A DNA stretch of 64,000 bases from Planctomycetota bacterium. Its GTDB lineage: Bacteria; Planctomycetota; UBA8108; JACQVS01. Positions 52,143 through 60,182 of the stretch are shown here, piece after piece (position 1 is the stretch's first letter; each line of letters begins with the position of its first letter). The position numbers and the translations under genes were made by a program. The stretch spans positions 1-64,000 of the forward strand of contig JANQLS010000084.1 of assembly GCA_028280485.1 (NCBI GenBank), in the 5' to 3' direction. Below the pieces are notes generated by a model. The model was not told the origin of the DNA, searched no databases, and worked only from the letters and a program-made list of their open reading frames with translations.

Positions 52143-52325
52143 TAATTGACGCATGCTCCTTCGGAGATTGCCTCAACCGTTACAGCAATTCTCCGCCATG
52201 TCTTAGGCATAGCCATGAAGGGCTGCGTCTTAGGCATAGCCCTCAAGGGCTGCGGCTTCCACTCTGCCGAACAAAAGACCCTCGGTCATTGTTCGCGACC
52301 GAGTTGATTCCAACTCGGTATAGTT
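52143..52325. repeat. Family B multi-hairpin repeat (reversed), with a 27-bp tandem
   Basis: The copy is inverted relative to those at 34386 and 43273. It starts with the CTCCTTCGGAG hairpin and ends with CCGAGTTG-ATTC-CAACTCGG. Its middle is replaced by two tandem units of 27-28 bp, both starting TCTTAGGCATAGCC (52201 and 52228). It follows the small plus-strand gene. The 52136-52434 gap otherwise holds only a terminator. Confidence 0.8.
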
Positions 52326-52383
52326 TCTGTTTTGAACAAAAACTAACAAATGATCTTCTTTCTTACTCCCCAAAATGCCAATT

Positions 52384-52414
52384 AAGGGCAGAGCTTGTAG
52401 CTCTGCCCTTTTTC
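52384..52414 (+). terminator. Rho-independent terminator
   Basis: AAGGGCAGAGCT and AGCTCTGCCCTT form a 12-bp stem around TGT, followed by a T-run on the plus strand. It lies about 250 bases after the small plus-strand gene and beyond the family B repeat. Confidence 0.88.
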
Positions 52415-52434
52415 TTTGGGCTCTACGTTAAAAT

Positions 52435-52722
52435 CTAATACCGAATTTCAAAACCGTTCGAAATAGTTTCGTCTTGAGGCTCCACTTCGGACCACTCCCC
52501 CTGCTCCACTCGAGTAACCCGGGCGAGGCTCGGCCCCTCCTCACACCAGTCTAAAATGGCTTTCAATTGATCCTTTGACCCGTAAAAACAGGCTTGCACC
52601 TCTCCCGTAGGCAGGTTTTTCACCCAGCCCTGGATTCCCAATTCGTTCGCAATTTCCTGGGTCGAGTACCGATAGGCGACTCCTTGGACTCTCCCCTGAA
52701 TGGTGACGGTCACTTTATACAT
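52435..52722 (-). CDS. acyP: Acylphosphatase
   Basis: Acylphosphatase hydrolyses acyl phosphates such as 1,3-bisphosphoglycerate. The 95-residue protein has GRVQGVAYR with the phosphate-binding Arg (R18) and GWVKNLPTGEV with the catalytic Asn (N36). The usual GxxFR is AYR here, a conservative change. It stands alone and converges with the small plus-strand gene. Confidence 0.92.
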   Translation of the reverse strand: MYKVTVTIQGRVQGVAYRYSTQEIANELGIQGWVKNLPTGEVQACFYGSKDQLKAILDWCEEGPSLARVTRVEQGEWSEVEPQDETISNGFEIRY

Positions 52723-52945
52723 AATATTTTTTAAGCCTGGGTTGGTTTAATGGCGCTCAATCGGATCGAAAGATTGATTTCCTTGCCCTTGGGCCGTTTT
52801 CTATTTTGGATTAAAATAGTAAACTTATCCGATTATGGAAATCCCCTTCGGAGATTCGCTCTTGGATATTCGCCCTTGGATATTTGAGAGAGAAAATGGA
52901 TCAAAACGAATAGTACGGTTTTTGACGGAATAAAAAGGACGGTTC

Positions 52946-54154
52946 ATGGAACCTCTTCAAGATACTAACTCCCAGGCCTCGGATCTCTTCTCAAAAATAG
53001 AGTCCATGGATTCGGAGGCCCCAGAAAAGGTGTTCGCCACTTTAGCTGAAGAGTTAGAGAAAAAGAAACAATATAAAGACCTGTTTGAACTCCTTCTGAT
53101 GAAGAAGAGGCACGAACTTCAATTACCGTTGATTCAAGTGGGATCGGCAACCGATATTCCCGATGAACTCGTCGAGCCCTACGAGGAAGCGATTTCTGAT
53201 GCTTGTAAAAAAGTGGGTGAATTATTTTTAAAGCGAGGTGACCTCGGCCAAGCTTGGCCCTACCTTCGAGCCATCGGATCCGATGATCAGATGAAGGAAG
53301 CTTTAGAAAAGATTGAACCCGGGACCCGACGTAAAGATATCGATACCCTGGTCGAAATGGCAATCGGCGAAGGAGTTCACCCTTCGAGAGGCTTAGAATT
53401 CGTCGTTCATCAATACGGAATCTGTAGTTCGATCACTCAATTTGAACAAGTTCGACCGAGCTTGAAGCCGCAGGATCAACGAGCATGTATCGGTATATTA
53501 GTTGAAGCGCTCTACAGCGACCTTTTAGAAAATGTACGGTCGGAAGTGGGAGCCATCGAAAAGACGGATCCCCCTCAATTAGGACTCCTTGAGATCATAG
53601 AATCCCGCCCCAACCTCTTCGGTGAGGAAGCCTACTTTATCGATTCTTCTCATCTTCACTCTATCGTTCGCTTCAGCCCGGACCTTGAACCCGGTAAATC
53701 ACTCGACTTAGCTATCGAGCTGGCGGAGTACGGGAGTCGATTGGCTCCGATCTATCAATACGAAGCGGAAGCCCCGTTCGATGATTACTATAAAGATCAC
53801 GCGATTTTATTAAGAGGTATTCGAGCTGTAAGTACGGGAAATGAATCCGAATTAATTCCAGCTCAAAAGCACTTTGAAGCTAAAGCGGAAACGGCTCTCC
53901 AAGAGAAAAACCACGACTATCCCGCTCCCGTACTCGCTCAAATCTTGACGAGCTTAGATAGCTTTCCCTTAGCCATCGACTTAACCCGAGAATTTGAACA
54001 AAACGCCCATCTCCACGGACAGCTGGGTCCAAGCTTGCCTGAACTTTGTCAACAAGCGGGTGACTTCAAACAGCTTCAAGAAATTGGTCGCGATCAAAAC
54101 GATCCTATCAGCTTTGTAGCCGGTTTCATTCAAGCCCAATCTAAAAACGGATAA
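52946..54154 (+). CDS. Conserved-looking hypothetical helical protein (402 aa)
   Basis: This is an unrecognised, cytoplasmic-looking protein without signal peptide or membrane segment. It is predominantly helical and acidic, with repeat-like helices (LFLKRGDLGQAWPYLRAIG, LAIELAEYGSRLAPIYQYEA) that suggest an alpha-solenoid or TPR-like fold. AAGGACGG precedes the ATG. It lies 14 bases before queG on the same strand and is likely co-transcribed, but tRNA modification does not explain its function. Confidence 0.8.
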   Translation: MEPLQDTNSQASDLFSKIESMDSEAPEKVFATLAEELEKKKQYKDLFELLLMKKRHELQLPLIQVGSATDIPDELVEPYEEAISDACKKVGELFLKRGDLGQAWPYLRAIGSDDQMKEALEKIEPGTRRKDIDTLVEMAIGEGVHPSRGLEFVVHQYGICSSITQFEQVRPSLKPQDQRACIGILVEALYSDLLENVRSEVGAIEKTDPPQLGLLEIIESRPNLFGEEAYFIDSSHLHSIVRFSPDLEPGKSLDLAIELAEYGSRLAPIYQYEAEAPFDDYYKDHAILLRGIRAVSTGNESELIPAQKHFEAKAETALQEKNHDYPAPVLAQILTSLDSFPLAIDLTREFEQNAHLHGQLGPSLPELCQQAGDFKQLQEIGRDQNDPISFVAGFIQAQSKNG

Positions 54155-54168
54155 AGGTCAGCAAGCCC

Positions 54169-55227
54169 TTGAAGGAACTTCGAGAACGGGGTGATCATGT
54201 TCGTCGGTTAATTTTAGATCAAGGATTTGATCGTGTAGGCTTTGCGGTTAGCGGCCCGGCACCCGACTCCCAACATTTCGAAGCTTGGATTCAAAAAGGT
54301 TACGCCGCCGACATGGATTATTTGTGGCGTAACCAGAAGAGGAGATTAAACCCCAGTGAAGTTGTCGAGAACGCAAAGAGTGTTATCGTTGTCGCAGTTC
54401 ACTACCAGGGTCAGTCGGGGCTCTCCGAGCTTAGAAACAGTGAAGGGAAAATAGCGACCTACGCCCAAGGCGAAGACTACCATCGCGTGCTCGAACGTCG
54501 TTTGAAAAAGCTTCGCCCAACTCTCACTGAGGCCTACCCTGGACATACCTTCAGATATTACGTCGATACGGGGCCTGTTTTAGAACGCTCCTGGGCACAA
54601 AAAGCCGGCGTCGGCTGGGTCGGAAAAAATACCTGCTCGATCGATTCCCTTCGAGGTTCTTACTTCTTCATCGGAAGCTTGATTACGACCTTAGAGCTTC
54701 CACCCGACGCTCCCGCAGAAAATCATTGCGGTACCTGTTCTCTCTGTATCGAAGCTTGCCCCACTCAGGCGATCGTCAATCCTTTCGAGCTGGATTCACG
54801 CCTGTGCCTTTCGTATCAAACCATCGAGAATCACACGGAAGCTCCACCGGAACTTCGAAATCAATACGAAAACTGGCTTTTCGGTTGTGATATCTGCCAA
54901 GAAGTTTGCCCCTTCAATAAACCCGATCGAATGGAGGGTGATCCCGAACTCGCCCCCCGGGAAGAAAATCAAAATTTAAAATTAGAAAGCTTAATCGATT
55001 TAGAAAGCGAAACAGCCTTCAGAGAACGCTTTCCTCAAAGCCCCATCAAAAGAACGAAGTTTAGGGGAATCTTACGCAATGCTATTTATATCTTGGGGAG
55101 CCAGGATAACGAGGAAGCTAAAAGGCTTTTAAAGAAGATCGAGCAACGAACAGATATCGATTACCCCGAAGTCAAAGAAGCCTTGGAGTGGGCTAGAGTA
55201 GTCGGCTCACCCCGTGAGCCGGGATAG
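54169..55227 (+). CDS. queG: Epoxyqueuosine reductase
   Basis: QueG reduces epoxyqueuosine to queuosine in the anticodon of certain tRNAs, using cobalamin and two 4Fe-4S clusters. The 352-residue protein has YVDTGPVLERSWAQKAGVGWVGKNT (split, with the likely catalytic D133), the cluster motifs CGTCSLCIEACP (about 187-198) and GCDICQEVCPFN (about 240-251). The start is TTG; an AAAGG about 12 bases upstream is its only apparent ribosome site. Its last residues (VVGSPREPG) are encoded by the hairpin CGGCTCAC-CCC-GTGAGCCG of a repeat, so the C-terminus may have been altered by insertion. Confidence 0.92.
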   Translation: MKELRERGDHVRRLILDQGFDRVGFAVSGPAPDSQHFEAWIQKGYAADMDYLWRNQKRRLNPSEVVENAKSVIVVAVHYQGQSGLSELRNSEGKIATYAQGEDYHRVLERRLKKLRPTLTEAYPGHTFRYYVDTGPVLERSWAQKAGVGWVGKNTCSIDSLRGSYFFIGSLITTLELPPDAPAENHCGTCSLCIEACPTQAIVNPFELDSRLCLSYQTIENHTEAPPELRNQYENWLFGCDICQEVCPFNKPDRMEGDPELAPREENQNLKLESLIDLESETAFRERFPQSPIKRTKFRGILRNAIYILGSQDNEEAKRLLKKIEQRTDIDYPEVKEALEWARVVGSPREPG

Positions 55228-55400
55228 ATGCGGGGTTGTGCCATAAGTAGCTAAGAGGCTTTGCTCGTTCTTCAAGTATTTCTCTTCTTAGAAAAGATGA
55301 TCTCCAATACCAAAAACCGGCTCACGGGGAGGTTGTGAATTTTTAGATTCCTATTGAATCATTGAATCAAAATTCATAACAATGAATTTAAACACCGATA

Positions 55401-55543
55401 TTAATAAGCCCGGAGCGTAAGCGACGGGACAATGACAAAGTATTTCGTGGGTGGGAATTAAATGCCAGAGTTCTCCCTTAGGATGTACCGATGGGGATTT
55501 AGCGCGATGACGTACCCCGCCGCTTACGCTCCGGGCTGACTAA
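55401..55543. repeat. Family A inverted-repeat pair (diverged right arm)
   Basis: The left arm 55401-55429 starts TTAATAAGCCCGGAGCGTAA. The right arm 55515-55543 is inverted with several substitutions (CGCTTACGCTCCGGGCTGAC within it). It lies inside the tRNA-Glu island. Confidence 0.82.
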
Positions 55544-55646
55544 TGTATTTCGAAATAATTCACAGCCTCGGGGTGAGCCGACCACTTTAGGGAGTGCGCG
55601 AGCGCAGCGAGCTTGCACGATGGAGCGAAGCGACCATTATTACAGT

Positions 55647-55846
55647 CTTTAGGAGCGCGCAAGCCGAAGGCTTGCTTGCGCGAAGGAGCGGCCGACAGCC
55701 GCGACCATTAGGCAATAAAAAAAGGATCGCTTCACAATCCTTCCCCCTTTAGGAGCGCGCAAGCCGAAGGCTTGCTTGCGCGAAGGAGCGGCCGACAGCC
55801 GCGACCATTAGGCAATAAAAAAAGGATCGCTTCGCGATCCTTTTTT
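55647..55846. repeat. 100-bp tandem duplication with intact and decayed terminator
   Basis: The units start CTTTAGGAGCGCGCAAGCCG at 55647 and 55747 and are identical for 87 bases. They then differ where the second keeps the hairpin GGATCGC-TTC-GCGATCC plus T-run while the first has lost pairing. Each unit holds two hairpins (AAGCC-GAA-GGCTT and a CGGC/GCCG stem) ahead of the terminator. Confidence 0.92.
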
Positions 55847-55849
55847 TTT
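55817..55849 (-). terminator. Terminator of tRNA-Glu(CUC)
   Basis: GGATCGC-TTC-GCGATCC is flanked by A- and T-runs directly after the tRNA, and on the minus strand it runs into U residues. The A/T flanks extend the stem. Confidence 0.88.
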
Positions 55850-55850
55850 C

Positions 55851-55928
55851 TGGTGACCCCAAGGGGATTTGAACCCCTGTTACAAGGATGAGAACCTTGT
55901 GTCCTGGGCCAGGCTAGACGATGGGGCC
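55851..55928 (-). tRNA. tRNA-Glu (anticodon CUC)
   Basis: On the minus strand the sequence nearly equals tRNA-Glu(UUC) at 15497, with the same acceptor stem GGCCCCA/TGGGGTC. The anticodon loop TTCTCAT gives CTC, and the T loop has GGTTCAAATCC. CCA is encoded at 55851-55853, unlike in its UUC relative. Confidence 0.96.
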
Positions 55929-56200
55929 ACGTGATTTTAAATTTTGAAGCTGCATTTTATTTGGAGGTTGAAAAGCGTCAAGGGCTTTCCTGGGCTTTTC
56001 AATTTGAATTCTCCCTCAAAACCGTCATCTCGGAAGGTTCCAACTTTATTACTCTGATATCCATGATAATCGGGTGATCATCTGCTATTTTTTAGTATTC
56101 TTTTCTGACTCTGAGATCCATCGCACTCATCTCGAGCACCCCAAGGAAACGGACTTACGAGTTGGATCACAACGAGACAACCCTCGACGCGCTGAAAACT

Positions 56201-56953
56201 ATGAGAATATTACTAACAAATGATGATGGTATCGAAGCACCTGGAATCAGGGCTTTAGAATCGACCGCTCAATCCCTTTTTCCCGATGCGAAAATTTTCA
56301 CCGTCGCACCCATGGAAGCTCAATCGGGGTGTGGGCATCGAGTCACCGTAGAACATCCCATTCAAGTTCATCAAAAGGATCATAACAGTTGGGCCGTGGA
56401 TGGAACTCCGGCGGATTGCACTCGAATTGCTTTAGCAGAGCTTGTTCCCGAAGCTGACTTAGTCTTCGCTGGGATCAATGAAGGTGGGAATATGGGTGTA
56501 GATATCTTTATGTCGGGAACGGTTGCTGCAGCGAGAGAAGCAGCATTTATGGGCATTCCAGCCATCGCTCTTTCTCAATACTACGACCGCGAAACGGGCA
56601 TCGATTGGGATCGAACGATCAGTTGGTCGGAATCTTGCCTTCAAAGCCTGATCAACGAAAAAAAAATCTTAGAGCAATCTCCAATTGATCGAAGCCCCAC
56701 CTGCCCACCGGCTCCTCTTTTCAATATCAATTTCCCTCGTCATCCCAGATCGCTTCCAATCCCGGATCACGTTTTCTGCCAGGTCGACAACCATCCCCTT
56801 TTGATCGATTACAAACCCAAGGATCTGGAAGACCCCGCTCGCCCATCTTCTTTTCATTACATCGGTGACTACCACCAACGACCTCGGTCACCCGATGCCG
56901 ACGTATCGGTCTGTATGTCAGGCAGAATTGCAATTACTCAACTGACTCTTTAA
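56201..56953 (+). CDS. surE: 5'/3'-nucleotidase SurE
   Basis: SurE is a metal-dependent nucleotidase and exopolyphosphatase linked to stress survival. The metal site starts at the N-terminus (RILLTNDDGIEAPGIRAL, D8 and D9), with WAVDGTPADCTRIAL, FAGINEGGNMGVDIFMSGTV and AAREAAFMGIPAIALS. The ATG at 56201 is chosen because SurE proteins begin MRILLTNDDG; the TTG at 56162 would add 13 residues without a better ribosome site. Its end overlaps the convergent trkH by four bases. Confidence 0.93.
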   Translation: MRILLTNDDGIEAPGIRALESTAQSLFPDAKIFTVAPMEAQSGCGHRVTVEHPIQVHQKDHNSWAVDGTPADCTRIALAELVPEADLVFAGINEGGNMGVDIFMSGTVAAAREAAFMGIPAIALSQYYDRETGIDWDRTISWSESCLQSLINEKKILEQSPIDRSPTCPPAPLFNINFPRHPRSLPIPDHVFCQVDNHPLLIDYKPKDLEDPARPSSFHYIGDYHQRPRSPDADVSVCMSGRIAITQLTL

Positions 56954-58425
56954 GTCGAGCGCCACAATCGGGGTGAGAATAAAACGACGATTACAAACAC
57001 TTCTAAACGTCCAACGACCATAAAGAGTGAAAGTAATACCTTTCCGAGAGGATGTACATCGGTAAAGGGCTCCGCCGCCCCAACGGCTTCCAAACCGGGG
57101 CCGATGTTATTTAATGTCGTTGCGACTGCGGTTAAGGCTGAAATGGGCTCCAAGCCTAAAGCCGCTAAGGCGAGAGTACCTAAAACCATCGTCCCCATGA
57201 TGATGGTAAAGAACGCGAGGATCTTCTGCTTGACCTCCGGTTCAACGACCGTTTTCCCTACCCGGATGGCTCGTACAGTATGAGGGCGAATCGCGTGCTC
57301 CGTCGCATGTACGGCATTTTTGATGATGACCAAGATTCTTACGATCTTAATCCCCCCCGAAGTCGAACCCGCGCAACCTCCGACGAAAAACAAGACGACC
57401 ATCACACAACGAGACAAACTCGGCCAATTATCAAAATCTTGAGTACCAAACCCTGTTGTCGTCGTGATCGAAACACTTTGAAATCCCGCATCCCGAATTG
57501 CAGATCCCATAGAGTCGTAGTTGCCATTCATCTTTAAATCGAAAACGATAAGCCCGGTGGCCACGACCAGAATAAGAATGTAAAAACGCCACTCAGCATC
57601 TTTAAAGATCGCCGTCCACTCTCCCTTGATCGTACGGTAATAAAGCCCGAAGCTCGTTCCTGCGATCACCATGAAGACGATGATGGTGATTTCGATGAGC
57701 AGACTATCGTAATGACCGATGCTGCTGTTTTTCGGAGAGAACCCACCGGTTGACATCGTGGTACAAGCGTGACAGACAGCGTCATAAAATGTCATCCCCT
57801 GGATCCATAAGAGGAGAGTAAGGATCACTGAAAAAGTTAAATAAAATCCCCACAGAACGATCGCGGTATCTCGAATCCGGGGCGATAAAGTTTCAGATTT
57901 CGGCCCGGGTACTTCGTTGTATAAGAGTTGCTTTCCACTGGCTCTTAAAAACGGCAAGATCGCCACGAACAAGACGACAATTCCCATTCCGCCCAACCAT
58001 TGAATGAAACTTCTCCACATCAAAATACCGCGAGGAGTGGCTTCGATGTCTTTTAGGATCGTCGATCCAGTCGTTGTGAAACCCGACATCGATTCGAAGT
58101 AAGCATCGATGTAATTGTCGACCGAATTCGAAAGGTAAAAGGGAAGAGCCCCCAGTGCTGCCACCAACAACCAGCCGATGCCGACGATGGCGAGACCTTC
58201 TCTTCGAAGAACTTCTGAGCTAGATTTTTGCCCGGTGATAAAAAGAACAAAGCCTAAGCCCAATGAGATCCCACTCGATATGAGGATGGGAAAAAAATCG
58301 TTTTCCTGCTGGCTCTCTTCGACGAGGAAGCAGTAGTAGACACTCCAAAGCAGAGGGAAGACCATCGACACACCCACGACGATGGCGATGATCCCTAGAA
58401 GTTTGATAAGTATTCGAACTTTCAC
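56950..58425 (-). CDS. trkH: Trk-type potassium uptake channel TrkH
   Basis: TrkH/KtrB forms the membrane pore for potassium (or sodium-coupled) uptake. The 491-residue protein has many membrane helices and the selectivity-loop-like stretches SMSGFTTTGSTI, CTTMSTGGFSPKN and TTTTGFGTQDF, plus FFVGGCAGSTSGGIKIVR near the C-terminus. The start is GTG, with GAGG six bases upstream. It is followed upstream by trkA with a 39-base gap, so the two form an operon with trkA first. Confidence 0.93.
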   Translation of the reverse strand: MKVRILIKLLGIIAIVVGVSMVFPLLWSVYYCFLVEESQQENDFFPILISSGISLGLGFVLFITGQKSSSEVLRREGLAIVGIGWLLVAALGALPFYLSNSVDNYIDAYFESMSGFTTTGSTILKDIEATPRGILMWRSFIQWLGGMGIVVLFVAILPFLRASGKQLLYNEVPGPKSETLSPRIRDTAIVLWGFYLTFSVILTLLLWIQGMTFYDAVCHACTTMSTGGFSPKNSSIGHYDSLLIEITIIVFMVIAGTSFGLYYRTIKGEWTAIFKDAEWRFYILILVVATGLIVFDLKMNGNYDSMGSAIRDAGFQSVSITTTTGFGTQDFDNWPSLSRCVMVVLFFVGGCAGSTSGGIKIVRILVIIKNAVHATEHAIRPHTVRAIRVGKTVVEPEVKQKILAFFTIIMGTMVLGTLALAALGLEPISALTAVATTLNNIGPGLEAVGAAEPFTDVHPLGKVLLSLFMVVGRLEVFVIVVLFSPRLWRST

Positions 58426-58464
58426 TTCATGCCTCGGATTGTTGAATGACCCAAAGAAGCTCTC

Positions 58465-59805
58465 TCAATCAAAGAGCTCAGACACCTCATGAACGACTCC
58501 TTGCAAAGCGAAGGCGATGACGCGATCCCCTGGCAAAATTTGCGCTCCCCCACGAGGTACCATGACTTCTTTTCCTCTAACGATGGCACCCAAGACGGAG
58601 TTCTTGGGCATCCTCATATCTTTTCCTAATGTTTTCCCGGCAATTTTACAATCTGAAACGACCACGAATTCTAAGACCTCTGCCGCGCCGTTATCTAAAG
58701 CAGCAACCGAAGCTAAATGCCCCTGACCGGCGAGGGTTAACATTTTATTCGCCGTCAGAATTCGCGGGCTCACCGCAAAATCGACTCCCAGCTTCTTCGT
58801 GATCGGTAGAAAGTCTGATCGATTACAAACTGCCGTTGTACTTTGAGTTCCCAACTCATGAGCGAGCAAGGCACTGATCAAATTGGTTTGATCATCCCCA
58901 CAAAGGGCGACAAAAACATCGACCGACTCCACTCGTTCTTCCTTCAAGAATTTTACCTGAGTGACATCACCGTGAAGAATGGTGGTATTTTCAAGCTCCC
59001 GTGAAAGAACTTCGCAACGTTGAGGATCACGTTCGACCAATCGTACTTCAAAGGAGCGAGATTCTAAAAGTTGGGCTAAATGAAAGGCCGTACTCCCCCC
59101 ACCACCGATCAAGATACTGTGGGCGCGCATTTCGGTATCCTTGAACGAGTACCGAACTTTCTTCATGCCTTTAGGAGGGGCCACAACGGTGACGACATCT
59201 CCCTTCATGAATTGATCATCGGCCCCAGGAATATGAATTTTTGCGTCTCGGGTCAGCGAAGCTAAAACAGCGGGCACTGAAGGAGGAAAGACCTCCTTAA
59301 CGGTTTTTCCAATGACGGAGGAATCTTCTGGAACCGTAATTTGACGCATCAACACGCGGCCCTGAGCGAAGGATTCCATCGCCAAGGCAGCGGGGTGGTC
59401 GATATGTTTTGCAATTTCGAAGGCGGTGAGAATATGGGGAGCGATGATCATGTCGATCCCCAAAATGTTGTGATAGGAAACTTTCGTGCCTTCTAAGTAA
59501 GTTGGATCGTAGACCCTTGCGGCGGTTTTCTTCGCTCCGAGTTCCTTGGCGGTGAGAGCCACGATGAGATTGACCTCATCGCTTTGAGTCACCGCTGCGA
59601 CGAGATCAGCACCCCGCACGCCTGCTTTCTCCAAGACTTGGGGATTCGCCCCGTGCTCGCAGAGAGTCAAGACATCGAGCTCACTTTCGATTTCCTCAAT
59701 CCTCAAGGGATTAGGATCGATGACCGTGACCTTATGGTCTTCAATCGAAAGCATATGAGCGATATGAGTGCCTGCCTGCCCGGCACCGATGACGATGATC
59801 TCCAT
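58465..59805 (-). CDS. trkA: Trk system regulatory subunit TrkA
   Basis: TrkA binds NAD(H) and gates TrkH. The 446-residue protein has two RCK units: EIIVIGAGQAGTHIAHML at the N-terminus with a first TrkA-C domain (VLMRQITVPEDSSVIGKTVKEVF), then HSILIGGGGSTAFHLAQLL with a second (LEFVVVSDCKIAGKTLGKDM). This tandem arrangement is the full TrkA form. It lies directly before trkH. Confidence 0.95.
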   Translation of the reverse strand: MEIIVIGAGQAGTHIAHMLSIEDHKVTVIDPNPLRIEEIESELDVLTLCEHGANPQVLEKAGVRGADLVAAVTQSDEVNLIVALTAKELGAKKTAARVYDPTYLEGTKVSYHNILGIDMIIAPHILTAFEIAKHIDHPAALAMESFAQGRVLMRQITVPEDSSVIGKTVKEVFPPSVPAVLASLTRDAKIHIPGADDQFMKGDVVTVVAPPKGMKKVRYSFKDTEMRAHSILIGGGGSTAFHLAQLLESRSFEVRLVERDPQRCEVLSRELENTTILHGDVTQVKFLKEERVESVDVFVALCGDDQTNLISALLAHELGTQSTTAVCNRSDFLPITKKLGVDFAVSPRILTANKMLTLAGQGHLASVAALDNGAAEVLEFVVVSDCKIAGKTLGKDMRMPKNSVLGAIVRGKEVMVPRGGAQILPGDRVIAFALQGVVHEVSELFD

Positions 59806-60182
59806 GTATTCTCTAGATCTTCTCTAACTTTCTTCCTATAACTCTTCGTTTGAATCTATTTTCAATCGTTGGTCGAACTCTCGAATGTGGATCAGATTCT
59901 CGGAAGTTTATTCAAGTAATTGTAAGCACGAACGTCATTCCAGCCCCAGATGGCCAAAATTTCAACCCAATTTCTTGATCAAGTTCTAAGCTAAGTTCTT
60001 ATGAGCAGTTGAATCATTCCCCCCAAATACCTTTTAATACTCTTTCTTATCGACACCCTCAGTCTCGAACCTCAACCAATTGAGCAACTCTTCAGGTGGA
60101 GTCTCTTATTTAGGCTCAATTGAGGTTATCAGATTGTAGTCGTCTTTTAGTTACCCAATATCGTATCCAAGTTGGAGAACTC
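59806..60182. other. Divergent promoter gap between trkA and the GntP gene
   Basis: No gene, RNA or repeat was seen in these 377 bases. The promoters of trkAH and gntP must lie here. Confidence 0.5.

Larger units (their letters stand above)
55187..55850. repeat. Composite repeat island on the 3' side of tRNA-Glu(CUC)
   Basis: No gene lies between queG and the tRNA. From left: a CGGCTCAC/GTGAGCCG hairpin (overlapping the queG end), a family A inverted pair (55401-55543), a GGAGTGCGCGAGC-type double hairpin (about 55593-55645), then a 100-bp unit present twice in tandem (55647-55746 and 55747-55846). The second unit ends in the tRNA terminator. Confidence 0.85.
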
